Shown: positions 1 through 8,158, counted from the first letter of the stretch. The stretch is DNA of 59,583 bases from an uncultured Microbacteriaceae bacterium (GCA_937124545.1 CAKZKU010000209.1:1-59583), one strand, 5' to 3'. The notes: a model not told the origin generated them from the sequence alone. A program made the numbers and translations.

Positions 1-77
1 ACGTTGGTGCGCAATGAGCGAGCCTGAATTCAAGCCCAACGAAGCGCAGCTCAGGTTCATGAACGAATCGGAGCCAC
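1..77. repeat. Terminal direct repeat, left copy
   Basis: The first 77 bases are identical to 59507-59583. A perfect short repeat at both ends is what an assembler leaves when it closes a circular contig. It could also be a short physical terminal repeat, but it lies inside two overlapping genes, which favours the assembly explanation. Either way the sequence is complete. Confidence 0.95.
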
Positions 78-202
78 GGCACACCCTGTATCCGGGGTCC
101 GGTACCTCAGCGAGCGATCCGACGCTGTCCCTCTGGCTGTTCAAGTCTCTCGGTGGCGAGTTCCCTGAATCTTCGAAAGAGCCCAAGGGGGAGAAGCAAT
201 GA
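14..202 (+). CDS. Small hypothetical protein, 62 aa
   Basis: ATG overlaps the stop of the gene at 59161-59523 once the ends are joined (ATGA), so this belongs to the same operon as the 58-59.5 kb genes. The product is hydrophilic and rich in Pro, Ser and Glu, with no motif I recognise. It ends in an overlap with the next start at 199. Function unknown. Confidence 0.7.
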   Translation: MSEPEFKPNEAQLRFMNESEPRHTLYPGSGTSASDPTLSLWLFKSLGGEFPESSKEPKGEKQ

Positions 203-477
203 CCCGAGACGAGGCCCGCGCGAAGTGGATCGCAGCGTTGCGTTCTGGCAAGCACGAGCAGGGGTTCGGCAGCTTCGAGAAGAGAGGCAGGCTGTGCGCT
301 CTTATGGTTGCAGCACGAGAGATCGGCTTCTACATCGGCCGTAGCGCATCAGTATCCAGGAACACAATTCAGTTCTTTTCGGTTGATGCTGACCTTTGCA
401 TGAGATGGAACGACTTTCAGTTCCTCACCTTCCCCGAGATCGCGGACCGCTTAGAGGCGGGGGAGGCTTGGGTGTGA
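199..477 (+). CDS. Hypothetical protein, 92 aa
   Basis: Starts with ATG after a GGGGGAG Shine-Dalgarno and overlaps the upstream stop by four bases. A mixed alpha/beta small soluble protein with a basic N-terminus; no family recognised. It is translationally coupled on both sides, so it is very likely a real gene of the small-protein operon that crosses the genome junction. Confidence 0.75.
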   Translation: MTRDEARAKWIAALRSGKHEQGFGSFEKRGRLCALMVAAREIGFYIGRSASVSRNTIQFFSVDADLCMRWNDFQFLTFPEIADRLEAGEAWV

Positions 478-644
478 TAGTCGCGGTAATTGACTTCGTT
501 TTCATAGCACTAACAATTTACTTTGCAATCACGATGTCTCTTGACTTGCACAGCACCTCGACGGCGTCACAGGTGTTTCTTCTTGGCCTTGCTGTTTCAC
601 TTTGCTGCTGGCTGTTCTTTTCATTGAGGAGGGAGAAATCTTGA
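474..644 (+). CDS. Small membrane protein, 56 aa, two TM segments
   Basis: GTG start at 474 overlaps the upstream TGA (GTGA) and is preceded by GGGGGAGG. Two hydrophobic stretches (about residues 3-22 and 30-48) separated by a short polar loop, then a basic tail, predict a two-pass inner-membrane protein. Size and topology would fit a holin-like protein, but no lysis gene adjoins it, so the role is open. Confidence 0.6.
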   Translation: MIVAVIDFVFIALTIYFAITMSLDLHSTSTASQVFLLGLAVSLCCWLFFSLRREKS

Positions 645-1033
645 GAGTCATAGTCACAGGGTGCCGCTTCGTGAGCACCAATGATGCCGAGAAGATCGTT
701 AGGCCGGTGATCAACTCGCTCGTCAAGGCGGGTGTTCGGATCGTCGTCGGAGACTGCAAGAGCGGGGTCGACGAAATCACGTGGGATATGCGCGGCCTAA
801 TAGAGCCGGAGGTGTGGATCGCTGATTGGAAAACGTTCGGAAAGGCTGCCGGCCCCAAGCGGAACCAGGCCATGGTCGATAGCGGCGCCGACCTCTGCAT
901 CGCATTTCCCTCCAAGGGGTCGACTGGGACGATCGATTGCGTCGAGCGCGCTAAGGCCGCTGGGATACCCGTCGTCGGTCACTTTCTGAATGACGAGCAA
1001 CTCTCTCTTTTCGACGAGAGCGAGTTCAGCTAA
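641..1033 (+). CDS. SLOG-fold nucleotide-binding protein (DUF2493/YspA-like)
   Basis: TTG start at 641 overlaps the upstream stop (TTGA) and follows GAGGAGG. The 130-residue product has the layout of the DUF2493/SLOG family: an N-terminal Rossmann strand RVIVTGCRF, a central GDCKSGVDEI loop, then ADWKTFGKAAGPKRNQAM, and IAFPSKGSTGT near the C-terminus. These folds bind nucleotides or nucleotide-derived ligands. The substrate in phages is unknown. Last gene before a double terminator. Confidence 0.8.
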   Translation: MRVIVTGCRFVSTNDAEKIVRPVINSLVKAGVRIVVGDCKSGVDEITWDMRGLIEPEVWIADWKTFGKAAGPKRNQAMVDSGADLCIAFPSKGSTGTIDCVERAKAAGIPVVGHFLNDEQLSLFDESEFS

Positions 1034-1147
1034 GATCCCTGGCAGGTGCTGCTCGTCGTAACTCCTCTGCGCTTTCAGCCTCAGGGCCACGCCCATGGCC
1101 CGCCGATCCGCGCCTCGCGATCTGCCCCGATCGCCCTTCTCGCTCGA

Positions 1148-1184
1148 AGGGACGCCGGCCCAGCCCCCGGCGTCCCTTTTTCTT
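1148..1184 (+). terminator. Rho-independent terminator after the SLOG gene
   Basis: AGGGACGCCGG (1148-1158) pairs perfectly with CCGGCGTCCCT (1167-1177) around an 8-base loop and is followed by TTTTCTTT. It ends the operon that crosses the genome junction. Confidence 0.85.
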
Positions 1185-1216
1185 TAGACACCTGCTGAGG
1201 CGGTTTTCTGCCGATC

Positions 1217-1252
1217 GAGAGGGACCCGTTGGCGCGGCGCTCCCTCTCTTTT
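1217..1252 (+). terminator. Second, back-to-back terminator before terminase
   Basis: GAGAGGGA (1217-1224) pairs with TCCCTCTC (1241-1248), then TTTTC. Together with the hairpin at 1148-1184 it insulates the terminase operon from upstream transcription. Confidence 0.7.
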
Positions 1253-1256
1253 CTTG

Positions 1257-1302
1257 TTGACATCCCCCAAAATTGGACTTCAAGCCCACTTATGGCTAAC
1301 CT
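1257..1302 (+). promoter_or_regulatory. Possible terminase promoter
   Basis: TTGACA at 1257-1262 directly follows the terminators but has no good -10 at 17 bp. TTGGAC (1273-1278) with TAACCT (1297-1302) at 18 bp is an alternative. A promoter is expected here by position, but the element is weakly supported. It lacks the palindromic operator seen at other phage promoters. Confidence 0.3.
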
Positions 1303-1325
1303 TCCCCATGGAAGGGAGGCCCATA

Positions 1326-2048
1326 GTGGAAGAATACACCCCCAAGAAGTTCAAAGACGTCCTCCCAATGCTCATGGAGGACCGGCTCGACGACCGATTC
1401 CCGACCTGGGACGAAATGGGCCCAGAGCTCGTAAACGAAATCCTCGAGGTCTGGCTCGACCACGCCGCTCGCGGGTTCTCGTTCTCCGAGATATGCCAGA
1501 GGCGCCAGAAGCTCGGGAAGTCGATCCTCTCCCCTCAGGTGATCAGCAACATGGTTAAGGTTGCCGCCTCATGGAACCGGACCGATGTCGCCACCCAGTC
1601 CGACGTGATCCTCGCCAAGCTCGACCTCATGGAGCGGCGCCTCTTCGAAGAGATGGAGCGGATCGACGGTCTCGTTGCCGAGTCGAGCGGCTATGGCGTC
1701 CCCGTCATAAAGATCGAGAAGGACGACAAGGGTGCTGAGACTAAGCGGACGGTCACCTACGAGCAGCCCACCCGGGACATCGTCTCGATCACCAACGCCA
1801 TGTCGAAGCTCATGCAGATCCGCGTGGTCGCCTCAGGTGTCCAGAAGCGTGTGGCAGAAGTCACGGCGCCGCCATCGATCAAGATCGATCTCCCAGATTT
1901 CAACAACCGCGTGTTCACCACGCGCCCGACGATCGACGTAACGCACGTCGAAAACCCAAAACTGCCAACGAACGGCACGAACGGAGCCAGCAATGGATCA
2001 AGCAACGGAAACCACGGGGGCAACGGAACAAACGGCTCCGGGGGCTAG
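1326..2048 (+). CDS. terS: Putative terminase small subunit
   Basis: GTG at 1326 is chosen because AAGGGAGG ends about 8 bases upstream; longer in-frame starts lack this. The 240-residue product has a helical N-terminal region (about 20-90) containing FSEICQRRQ, compatible with a DNA-binding helix-turn-helix, then a central helical region, and a low-complexity Asn/Gly/Ser tail. Assigned as TerS mainly by position two genes before the large subunit. TerS would recognise the packaging site and load TerL. Confidence 0.65.
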   Translation: MEEYTPKKFKDVLPMLMEDRLDDRFPTWDEMGPELVNEILEVWLDHAARGFSFSEICQRRQKLGKSILSPQVISNMVKVAASWNRTDVATQSDVILAKLDLMERRLFEEMERIDGLVAESSGYGVPVIKIEKDDKGAETKRTVTYEQPTRDIVSITNAMSKLMQIRVVASGVQKRVAEVTAPPSIKIDLPDFNNRVFTTRPTIDVTHVENPKLPTNGTNGASNGSSNGNHGGNGTNGSGG

Positions 2049-2304
2049 AACCCCGGAGCGCGTTCTTCCAAAGGCCGATCGAATCGTCGAGGACATGCTT
2101 TCGGGCTCTCCGGGGACTCTCCTCCTGGACCGAAGCACGAGCGACCGCCTGACGCCAAATGGGATCGCCGACTCAGTGTTCCACGTGGAACAATTGGACG
2201 AGGATGAACTCATGGATATCGCTGAGATCGCTGATTTGGCCAGGGAGTCCTCTGAGATCGCTGAGATCGCAAACACTGTGGACACTCTTCCCGAATCTCA
2301 CTAA
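1993..2304 (+). CDS. Acidic hypothetical protein between terS and terL, 103 aa
   Basis: Overlaps the end of the TerS gene by 56 bases in another frame and stops directly before the terL ATG. Acidic, with a repetitive EIAEIA-type segment encoded by a near-duplicated GAGATCGCTGAGATCGC tract. No domain recognised. Tight coupling to terS and terL suggests a packaging accessory role, which is inference. Confidence 0.65.
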   Translation: MDQATETTGATEQTAPGARTPERVLPKADRIVEDMLSGSPGTLLLDRSTSDRLTPNGIADSVFHVEQLDEDELMDIAEIADLARESSEIAEIANTVDTLPESH

Positions 2305-3750
2305 ATGCTTAGGCAGCTCCCGTTTACGCCGACCGACAAACAGCTCGGCTACCTGTACTGCATGATGCCCATGGTCGCCTTTGTTGGCGGCCTTGGCTCG
2401 GGGAAGACGTGGATCGACTGCCTCAAGGCGATCATGCTCTCGCTGTTCCACCCCCACGGGAACGGCGGAATCATCGTCGCGCCCACCTACGCCATGCTCA
2501 AAGACACCGTCATGGTGACTCTGGAGCAGCTGTTCGACGACCTGGAGCTTTCCGACCACGTCGATCGAAACATCTCTGACATGAAGCTCACCATGCCGAA
2601 CGGGTCCTACTTCTTGCTGAGAAGTGGGGAAAATCCGAGCCGGTTGCGTGGCCCGAACCTTTCATGGGGTTTAATTGACGAAGCAACCCTGATCCGAAAG
2701 TTCGGGGCGGTCCTTACCTCAGTCTCTTCGCGCCTGCGTGATTCTCGTTTCACCGCCAAGGACCCACACACCGGCTCGCCCATGTTCACCCTCGGCATTA
2801 CAGGTTCTCCCGAGGGTGAACTGGACGAGGTCTACGAGAAGTTCTTCCGCGTCCCTAAGGACTCCGTAGAGCGCGAGCGCTGGCTTAAAAAGGTCTACAC
2901 CGTCCAGGCCTCGACCCGAGAGAACCCCGGCGCCGACCAGGGATTCCTCGAGACCCTGGAGATGAACACCCCCGAGCACCTCCGCGACGCCCTGATCGAG
3001 GGCCAGTGGATCGATATAGGCAGCGGGCGGTGTCACTTCAACTTCGATCGCGAAAAGCACATGATCGAAGGCAACCTGTCGAAGAACTACAACCCAAAGC
3101 TCCCGCTGCGCCTGACCTGGGACTTCAACCTCTCCCCCATGACCTGCCTGGTCGCCCAGATCGCCAAAGCCAAGACGAACCACCGCGACGAGCGGCGCAG
3201 AATCAGGTTCATCGACGAATTCTCGATCAACAACTCGAACACGCCTGAGGTCTGCCGCCACCTGATCGAGCGCTACGGCGCCAGGGGCCTCAACCACCGC
3301 GGGGATATCTACATTTACGGTGACGCGCACGGCGACAAAGGGACCGCCGAGAAGACCGACTACGAGACAATCCGGGAAATGCTGGAGAGCCACTTCCCCG
3401 GCGAGATCCACATGCGCGTTCCGAACTCAAACCCCACGCACAAGACCCGCGTCCTTGCATCGAACACCGCCCTGGCCAACGCCAAGCGAGAGTCCTACGT
3501 CGAAATCAGCCGTCGGTGCATGGCTCTTTTGAACGATTTGGAATATCAGAGGTGGGATCAGAAGAACCCAAGGTCAAAGGACAAGGGGCAGGTCGTCAAC
3601 GGCGTCTCGATCGGGCACGCCTCCGACGCATACGAGTACTTGATCGATAAGGAGTTCCCGTACCGGAGGCCCGGCCGGCAAGACAACGAGACCCTTAGAG
3701 CTCTCACCTCCGACCGCTGGGGCGGGCTTCAGGGAGTCGACGTTGGCTAA
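2305..3750 (+). CDS. terL: Terminase large subunit (ATPase and nuclease)
   Basis: A 481-residue packaging motor of normal length. Walker A GGLGSGKT lies at about residues 28-35 and Walker B GLIDEA at about 122-127. The C-terminal nuclease domain starts near LRLTWDFNLSP, followed by YIYGDAHGDKGT and a final acidic cluster near GHASDAYEYLI, giving the expected three metal-binding positions. The ATG immediately follows the upstream TAA with no clear Shine-Dalgarno, so initiation is probably coupled. It cuts concatemers and drives DNA into the prohead through the portal. Confidence 0.95.
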   Translation: MLRQLPFTPTDKQLGYLYCMMPMVAFVGGLGSGKTWIDCLKAIMLSLFHPHGNGGIIVAPTYAMLKDTVMVTLEQLFDDLELSDHVDRNISDMKLTMPNGSYFLLRSGENPSRLRGPNLSWGLIDEATLIRKFGAVLTSVSSRLRDSRFTAKDPHTGSPMFTLGITGSPEGELDEVYEKFFRVPKDSVERERWLKKVYTVQASTRENPGADQGFLETLEMNTPEHLRDALIEGQWIDIGSGRCHFNFDREKHMIEGNLSKNYNPKLPLRLTWDFNLSPMTCLVAQIAKAKTNHRDERRRIRFIDEFSINNSNTPEVCRHLIERYGARGLNHRGDIYIYGDAHGDKGTAEKTDYETIREMLESHFPGEIHMRVPNSNPTHKTRVLASNTALANAKRESYVEISRRCMALLNDLEYQRWDQKNPRSKDKGQVVNGVSIGHASDAYEYLIDKEFPYRRPGRQDNETLRALTSDRWGGLQGVDVG

Positions 3751-3830
3751 ATTAACCTTTGACTTCTGTGGTCGATTGCGGATGGAAAAAATGCCCGTTT
3801 CCGTCCTAGACATGCACAAGCATCGAAAAA

Positions 3831-3846
3831 TCGATCGAAATCGAGC
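3831..3846 (+). repeat. Direct repeat, copy 1 (flanks 3951-4379 gene)
   Basis: TCGATCGAAATCGAGC occurs here and identically at 4527-4542. It is preceded by AAAAA. A related AAAAATCGATCGA sequence occurs near 4772. Confidence 0.6.
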
Positions 3847-3950
3847 ACCATGCATAATAGGGCACATCGCGCCTCATTTTGAGGCTAACAGACCAGCAAG
3901 CGACCTGTTTTGAAGCAGATCGCAAGAGCAGCCTGAAAGGGCGTTGGCTA

Positions 3951-4379
3951 ATGGAAAGTTCTTTCGAATCAGTCAAGAAATTGAGTTTACGCAAAGACAC
4001 CCTGGATTTGGGGTCCCTGACCCGCCTGGTGGGTGATTTGAGGATAAACCCGTTCAACCTCCCGAAGTGGCTTGAGCTGGGACGAGAGTATGGCCGAAGA
4101 GGCGACCACGAAGGCGGAGAAGTCTGCTTCTTGGCAGCTATGTACCTCTTCGAAGAGACCCCAAGCGAGATCATGCGGGCATATCTTAAGTGCTACCTAT
4201 CAAGCCGCTTAGACAGGGAGTCCGGGGATTCGGAGGAAGCTCAGATCAAAGCGCACGTGAAGTCCCTCAACGAAACCATGCCTGAGTTCATAGCGGCGAT
4301 CAGAGGCAACAAAGAGCGCCTGAAAAGCGAGCTGATCACGTGCCTAAACGCCCTCGAAGTTGACCAGGGAGTCATTTAG
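3951..4379 (+). CDS. Hypothetical TPR-like helical protein, 142 aa
   Basis: ATG 3951 is preferred (AAAGGG about 9 bases upstream); the frame is open back to a TTG at 3879 that sits in a GCCTC/GAGGC hairpin. Residues about 40-75 (LPKWLELGREYGRRGDHEGG and following) resemble a tetratricopeptide helix pair; the rest is helical. It lies between terminase and portal, flanked by non-coding sequence and by a 16-bp direct repeat, so it may be a late insertion. Function unknown. Confidence 0.6.
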   Translation: MESSFESVKKLSLRKDTLDLGSLTRLVGDLRINPFNLPKWLELGREYGRRGDHEGGEVCFLAAMYLFEETPSEIMRAYLKCYLSSRLDRESGDSEEAQIKAHVKSLNETMPEFIAAIRGNKERLKSELITCLNALEVDQGVI

Positions 4380-4526
4380 TCAACCCCAGTTTTGGGCGTT
4401 CGCAAAATTGACAAGGGCGAAGAAGATGCTTGATTACGAAAAGTCAATTTCAAAACGATATGCATTTGAGACGTGGGGTTACCCCTTGCAGTTTAAGGGT
4501 TTATCTCAAATTGCGAAAATGTCATG

Positions 4527-4542
4527 TCGATCGAAATCGAGC
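4527..4542 (+). repeat. Direct repeat, copy 2
   Basis: Identical to 3831-3846 (TCGATCGAAATCGAGC). The two copies bracket the 3951-4379 gene at about 0.7 kb spacing. Confidence 0.6.
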
Positions 4543-4871
4543 GCTTTTCATTGGCGCAGGATATGCGGGAGCAAGTCGAATGCCTGAAAAAACGGTTTTT
4601 AGCTGCGCGGAGAGCATCGCTCGCTCTTCTTGCACGAAGGATTTGCTTCAGCCACTTTTTTTAACCCCCATCCACACTTTTTTACTACTACTACTAACTA
4701 CTAATAAAATAATGACTTATATATATTACTATAGTTTCTTTCTTCTGGAGGTCGAAAACTCGCCCTCGAAAAAAATCGATCGATTCCGATCGCTTTTTCG
4801 AAAGTCGTTGCATGTCTAGAACGCTCAAAATCCAAGTCGTTAAACCAGGCGAGTTTAGCGAAATTTGCTCG

Positions 4872-4904
4872 AAAAAGGCCGTTTGCCCTTCTCAGAGCCT
4901 TTTT
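4872..4904 (+). terminator. Possible terminator in the terL-portal gap
   Basis: AAAAAGGC (4872-4879) pairs with GCCTTTTT (4897-4904), giving an 8-bp stem whose 3' arm doubles as the U-tract. The stem is weak because it is half A-U. Confidence 0.4.
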
Positions 4905-4953
4905 GGAAGAGTCTCCGCCCCCTGTGTTCGATCTGAGCGAAAAAGTGCTTACT

Positions 4954-4975
4954 TAGGATTTTCGGCGAAATCCTA
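4954..4975. promoter_or_regulatory. Perfect inverted repeat 35 bp before the portal gene
   Basis: TAGGATTT (4954-4961) and AAATCCTA (4968-4975) are perfectly complementary around a 6-base spacer, with no U-tract. It could be an operator or an mRNA hairpin in the portal leader; the sequence alone does not decide. Confidence 0.4.
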
Positions 4976-5009
4976 GACAAGCATTCGGCCCCAGAAAGGC
5001 GTCAGAATT

Positions 5010-6671
5010 TTGAGAAAAAAGTCACCACTCCTGAAGCGGCTAGAAACTTGCCACCCGAGGCACGACGAGATTATGCCAGTTTGGCAAGAAATCGACGATG
5101 TGCTCATGAATCGCGTCGGAAAGAAGGAGGTTTACCTACCCAAACACTCGGACGAGCCAGAAGACAGCTATCAGCTTCGTAAAACGTTGGCGCGATTTAA
5201 GGCCGAAATCCCAAGAATTTTGACGAACACAGCGTCCAAAGTGTTCTCGATACCGCCGACCAGGGACGAGGACACGGAGCGCGATTTTGCAAACCTGATC
5301 GCGAACGCAGACGGCACCGGCGTCAGCCTTAATCGATACATGCGAGACCGCCTCAAGGACGCTATGGCGTATGGCGCATCGATCATTTTGGTCGAGAAGC
5401 CGCAAACCGAGGTCGTAAAAAACGAGGACGGCTCTAAGACCGATTTGAACGTTTCAGTGGAAGAGACGTCCAAGGGGTTTGTCGCCGAGGTCGAGAGCGT
5501 GGAGCTGTCCAAAAACCAGGTGAATCTTGTTCGGTACAAGATTTTCCAGGTCATCAACTGGAGCGTCGATGCGCGTGGTGAGCTGAACTGGATCCGGATT
5601 AAGGACGAGAAGATTCGCCAGGACTCACCCGAAGACGTGGCTCGAATGGAGACGCTTTATCGGGAGTTCGACAGGAAGTCCTGGAGGATTTTCAAGGTCG
5701 TCGAGAAAGACGGCGAGTCGCCAGAGGTAAAGGATAAGGAGGACGGCAACGAGATCGACTTTTCCGAACTCAGCGATAGTGAACTCGACGCGGTTGAGGT
5801 CGGCAGCGGCGACCACAATCTGGGCATGGTCCCGATTGCTGTCCTCGGGCCAGTCCGGGACGGGGTGGAGTTCTCGTTCGAGAGCCTGATTCGAGACAGC
5901 TACCACGCCGATATCGAGCGTTATCAGGACTGGGCCGACATCCGGTACGACACGCACCTGCATGCCCATCCGACCCAGTGGTTTAGGTCTGATCGCAAGA
6001 AGCATGAGATCGGGACCATGGGGCCGAACTCAAGGGTCTACTGGGAGGGGGAAGAGGAGGCTGGATATATGGAGTACCCATCTGGCGCCACTGAGCAGCT
6101 CAGGGAGAACTGCAGAGAGTACTCGAGGATTGTAAACCGGGCGGCTGGAACAAGTTCTGCCGGCGAGGGCGAGTCGGGCGTAATGAATACAAGTTCTGGT
6201 CGGGCCCGGGCCATGGCTTTTTCGGTCAATGACCGGCCGATCCTGGCGGACCTTGCCAACGCATGTCAGATATGCGAAACCAGGATTTTCGAGATCGCGA
6301 CACGTTGGTACCTTGAAGGCGAAGCGCCGCCGGCGAACGTTGCTGAGTTCGCTAGCCCGCCTTCTTACTCGACCCGATTCGACCTTTCCGGCGGCGACGA
6401 GCTGATCGATCAGTGGCAGCAAATCCGCCTCGGGGTTAACTCTGACACCTTAGATCGAGAGCTTCAGAACCGGATCGTCGATACGATCCTCCCAGATCTC
6501 TCGCCAGAGCTCCGAGCTCTGGTTGGGGAAGAGATCAAGAACAACGAACTCTTGAAAGAGGACCCATTGCTAGAGCCCAACGATGCATTCTCCGCTGGCT
6601 CTGCGATCCGAGAGGTCGAGGCCGACGCTGAGCGTGAGGTCCGGGAAGCAGGCAGGGAGGCCGGCGCATGA
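5010..6671 (+). CDS. Portal protein (DUF4055-like)
   Basis: 553 residues, typical portal length. It begins KRLETCHPRHDEIMPVWQEI, continues through YLPKH, then a helical clip/stem region, in the manner of the DUF4055 portal family, and ends with a helical, charged tail. Starts at TTG 5010 with an AGAAAGGCG Shine-Dalgarno. It forms the dodecameric channel at the capsid vertex and docks TerL. Unusually it is separated from terL by 1.26 kb. The stop overlaps the next start (ATGA). Confidence 0.85.
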   Translation: MRKKSPLLKRLETCHPRHDEIMPVWQEIDDVLMNRVGKKEVYLPKHSDEPEDSYQLRKTLARFKAEIPRILTNTASKVFSIPPTRDEDTERDFANLIANADGTGVSLNRYMRDRLKDAMAYGASIILVEKPQTEVVKNEDGSKTDLNVSVEETSKGFVAEVESVELSKNQVNLVRYKIFQVINWSVDARGELNWIRIKDEKIRQDSPEDVARMETLYREFDRKSWRIFKVVEKDGESPEVKDKEDGNEIDFSELSDSELDAVEVGSGDHNLGMVPIAVLGPVRDGVEFSFESLIRDSYHADIERYQDWADIRYDTHLHAHPTQWFRSDRKKHEIGTMGPNSRVYWEGEEEAGYMEYPSGATEQLRENCREYSRIVNRAAGTSSAGEGESGVMNTSSGRARAMAFSVNDRPILADLANACQICETRIFEIATRWYLEGEAPPANVAEFASPPSYSTRFDLSGGDELIDQWQQIRLGVNSDTLDRELQNRIVDTILPDLSPELRALVGEEIKNNELLKEDPLLEPNDAFSAGSAIREVEADAEREVREAGREAGA

Positions 6672-7069
6672 GCGAGGATAGCGAGGCCGAAAAGCGCCCC
6701 CTTGGAAGGTCGACACCGATTCAACTTGGCTTTGTGGTCGGAGTTGCGACCCTCATATTTGGGGGGCTACTCACGGCCGGGAGCAAGCTTTGGAGCCTTC
6801 AGGCGGCGTTTGACACGCAGTCCTCCACCCTGTCAGAGACAAGATCTGAGCTGCGCGCCCACATGGCTATCTCTGTTACTCGCAGGGATTTCGATGCGCT
6901 GTCCTCAGAGGTTAAGGGGATCAAAGACAGGCTGAACGACTTCGCTACGGCTGGTGACGTTCAGATGATCATGAACTCGAAGAACGCCGAGCTCGAAGCT
7001 AAGCTTTCAAGGTCTCAGTTAGAACAAATGATTGAGATTGAGAAATTAATTCGAGAAGGCGCAAAATGA
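6668..7069 (+). CDS. Membrane-anchored coiled-coil protein, 133 aa
   Basis: ATG overlaps the portal stop by four bases. Polar N-terminus, one strong transmembrane helix (about 18-40, LGFVVGVATLIFGGLLTAGS), then a long heptad-rich helix to the C-terminus. This topology is seen in phage holin-like or accessory proteins downstream of portals. Candidate lysis or membrane-associated assembly factor; not provable here. Confidence 0.7.
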   Translation: MSEDSEAEKRPLGRSTPIQLGFVVGVATLIFGGLLTAGSKLWSLQAAFDTQSSTLSETRSELRAHMAISVTRRDFDALSSEVKGIKDRLNDFATAGDVQMIMNSKNAELEAKLSRSQLEQMIEIEKLIREGAK

Positions 7070-7123
7070 TGTCCAACCGCTAGAGAGAAGGGCCTATGGC
7101 TTCGGACTCAAGGGGGTTGGGGA

Positions 7124-7438
7124 ATGCCCTGGTCCGTTAAGCTCGCGCTCGGTGTCGCTATCGTAGGTATGCTGGTTGCGTGCTTGGTTATGATCGCGAT
7201 GATCGATAACATCTCGAGCTCTGTCGAGAAGCGGGCACCGATTACCGCTTCGGAGATTCGAGAAGTCCTGAGGAAGGGATCGACAATGCAAACCTTAAAA
7301 GCCAGTTGGTGTGACGAGCACGGAGTCACGCATACGGTGGAAACGACAAGAATTCTGAACGAAAGCAATACGGCCTTCATTCAGAGGCACGCCGACGCCG
7401 TGTCGGACCTTCAGAAGGTGTACCCTCCGAAGCAGTAA
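7124..7438 (+). CDS. Single-pass membrane protein, 104 aa
   Basis: AAGGGGG lies 11-17 bases before ATG 7124. One N-terminal transmembrane helix (about 6-27, LALGVAIVGMLVACLVMIA), then a soluble domain with a short polar segment. With the preceding gene it forms a pair of small membrane proteins behind the portal, before a strong terminator. A holin/antiholin pair is one possibility. Confidence 0.65.
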   Translation: MPWSVKLALGVAIVGMLVACLVMIAMIDNISSSVEKRAPITASEIREVLRKGSTMQTLKASWCDEHGVTHTVETTRILNESNTAFIQRHADAVSDLQKVYPPKQ

Positions 7439-7471
7439 GCCCTTCTAGCTGGGGTAACTACAACCGCGCTG

Positions 7472-7506
7472 ATCCGCGCTCCAGTTTTGGGGGCGCGGAT
7501 TTTTTT
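7472..7506 (+). terminator. Terminator after portal operon
   Basis: ATCCGCGC (7472-7479) pairs with GCGCGGAT (7493-7500), followed by six T. It closes the portal operon just before the 7518 promoter. Confidence 0.9.
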
Positions 7507-7517
7507 ACAAGAAGGGC

Positions 7518-7545
7518 TTGAAGTACCATAGTACCGCGGTATCTT
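7518..7545 (+). promoter_or_regulatory. Operator-bearing promoter P1
   Basis: TTGAAG (7518-7523), 16 bp, TATCTT (7540-7545). Two overlapping copies of the palindrome lie here, a poor one at 7521-7538 in the usual register and a better one (14/18 to ACAGTACCGCGGTACTGT) at 7528-7545 covering the -10. AAGGGAG and the ATG of the 7570 gene follow. Confidence 0.75.
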
Positions 7546-7569
7546 GGGTGGGGTGAAGGGAGATTGCGC

Positions 7570-7932
7570 ATGAAAGATGACGACATTGTCAATTTTCTAG
7601 AGGAAACCAAGGGCGTGATGAGCGAGCACTACATCAAGGCTTCTGAGGTTGTGTTCGTGGGGTCGTTTGCGTCTGGGATCTCTTGCTCTTGGAGGAGATT
7701 CAGAGAGATTGCTGCCGATTTGTACTATGACAGCGGCTACGGGACTGAGCAGATCGCTTACGATTTAAAAATCGTCTTCTCGGATGGTAGGTATATGCAG
7801 AGGGGAGGACACGACGGGAAAGAGTGGTGGGAGGTGTGCGGGGTGCCGAAAGACATCAAGAAGAGCGATGTAAGGATGACCAAGGTTCACGACAGGTATG
7901 GTGGGTCTCTTAGAACGATAAATGAGAAATAG
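7570..7932 (+). CDS. Hypothetical protein, 120 aa, first gene of P1 operon
   Basis: ATG 7570 follows AAGGGAG by 8 bases. Soluble alpha/beta protein with a YYDSGYGTEQIAYDLKIVFS segment and an aromatic EWWEV motif that reads like a compact beta-rich domain binding a small ligand. No family recognised. First product of the operon driven by P1, so likely expressed early. Confidence 0.7.
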   Translation: MKDDDIVNFLEETKGVMSEHYIKASEVVFVGSFASGISCSWRRFREIAADLYYDSGYGTEQIAYDLKIVFSDGRYMQRGGHDGKEWWEVCGVPKDIKKSDVRMTKVHDRYGGSLRTINEK

Positions 7933-7945
7933 CAAGTGAGGAGCG

Positions 7946-8158
7946 ATGGTGAACGGGTCAGCAATCGAGCGACTAGTGGAGAAGGTCCTAAGACTGGAAG
8001 ACCAGCTCGAGGCTTCAAGCAGCAAGGTGAAGGACTTGGAATCTAAGGTATCTTCTTTCGAAGAATTCGAGAATGCCGTTCGGGATAGGATGGGCGGCTA
8101 CCGTGGGCATCGAATGAACATGATCAGCTCGATAGAGCGGAAGGCGAAGGGTAGCTAG
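7946..8158 (+). CDS. Small coiled-coil protein, 70 aa
   Basis: GTGAGGAGCG precedes ATG 7946. Residues about 6-48 form a continuous heptad pattern (IERLVEKVLRLEDQLEASSS and on), then a basic tail. Probably an oligomeric accessory factor; function unknown. Confidence 0.65.
   Translation: MVNGSAIERLVEKVLRLEDQLEASSSKVKDLESKVSSFEEFENAVRDRMGGYRGHRMNMISSIERKAKGS

Larger units (their letters stand above)
4380..5009. other. AT-rich non-coding region with repeats and hairpins
   Basis: About 630 bases with no credible gene; open frames here have unlikely compositions. It contains the second copy of the 16-bp repeat (4527-4542), a markedly AT-rich stretch at about 4664-4740 with ACT-type trinucleotide runs (TACTACTACTACTAACTACT), a related TCGATCGA motif near 4772, a terminator-like hairpin (4872-4904) and a perfect 8-bp hairpin (4954-4975). 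The composition differs sharply from the flanking genes. An origin or an insertion are both possible. Confidence 0.6.

Noticed and set aside
1..77. Physical terminal repeat of packaged DNA
   Set aside because: The repeat lies inside two overlapping genes that only make sense joined, and 77 is a common assembly k-mer; kept as an assembly-closure signature.
641..1033. Interpretation of the SLOG protein as a DprA recombination mediator
   Set aside because: It lacks the length and the full DprA motif set; DUF2493/YspA-like is a better fit.
2719..3411. Long minus-strand open frame of 230 aa inside terL
   Set aside because: Antisense to a clear terminase gene; the open frame follows from GC-rich codon bias.
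4430..4819. Open frame of 129 aa in the AT-rich gap
   Set aside because: Composition is atypical (Leu, Tyr, Ser runs from low-complexity DNA), with no ribosome-binding site, and it spans the repeats; treated as non-coding.
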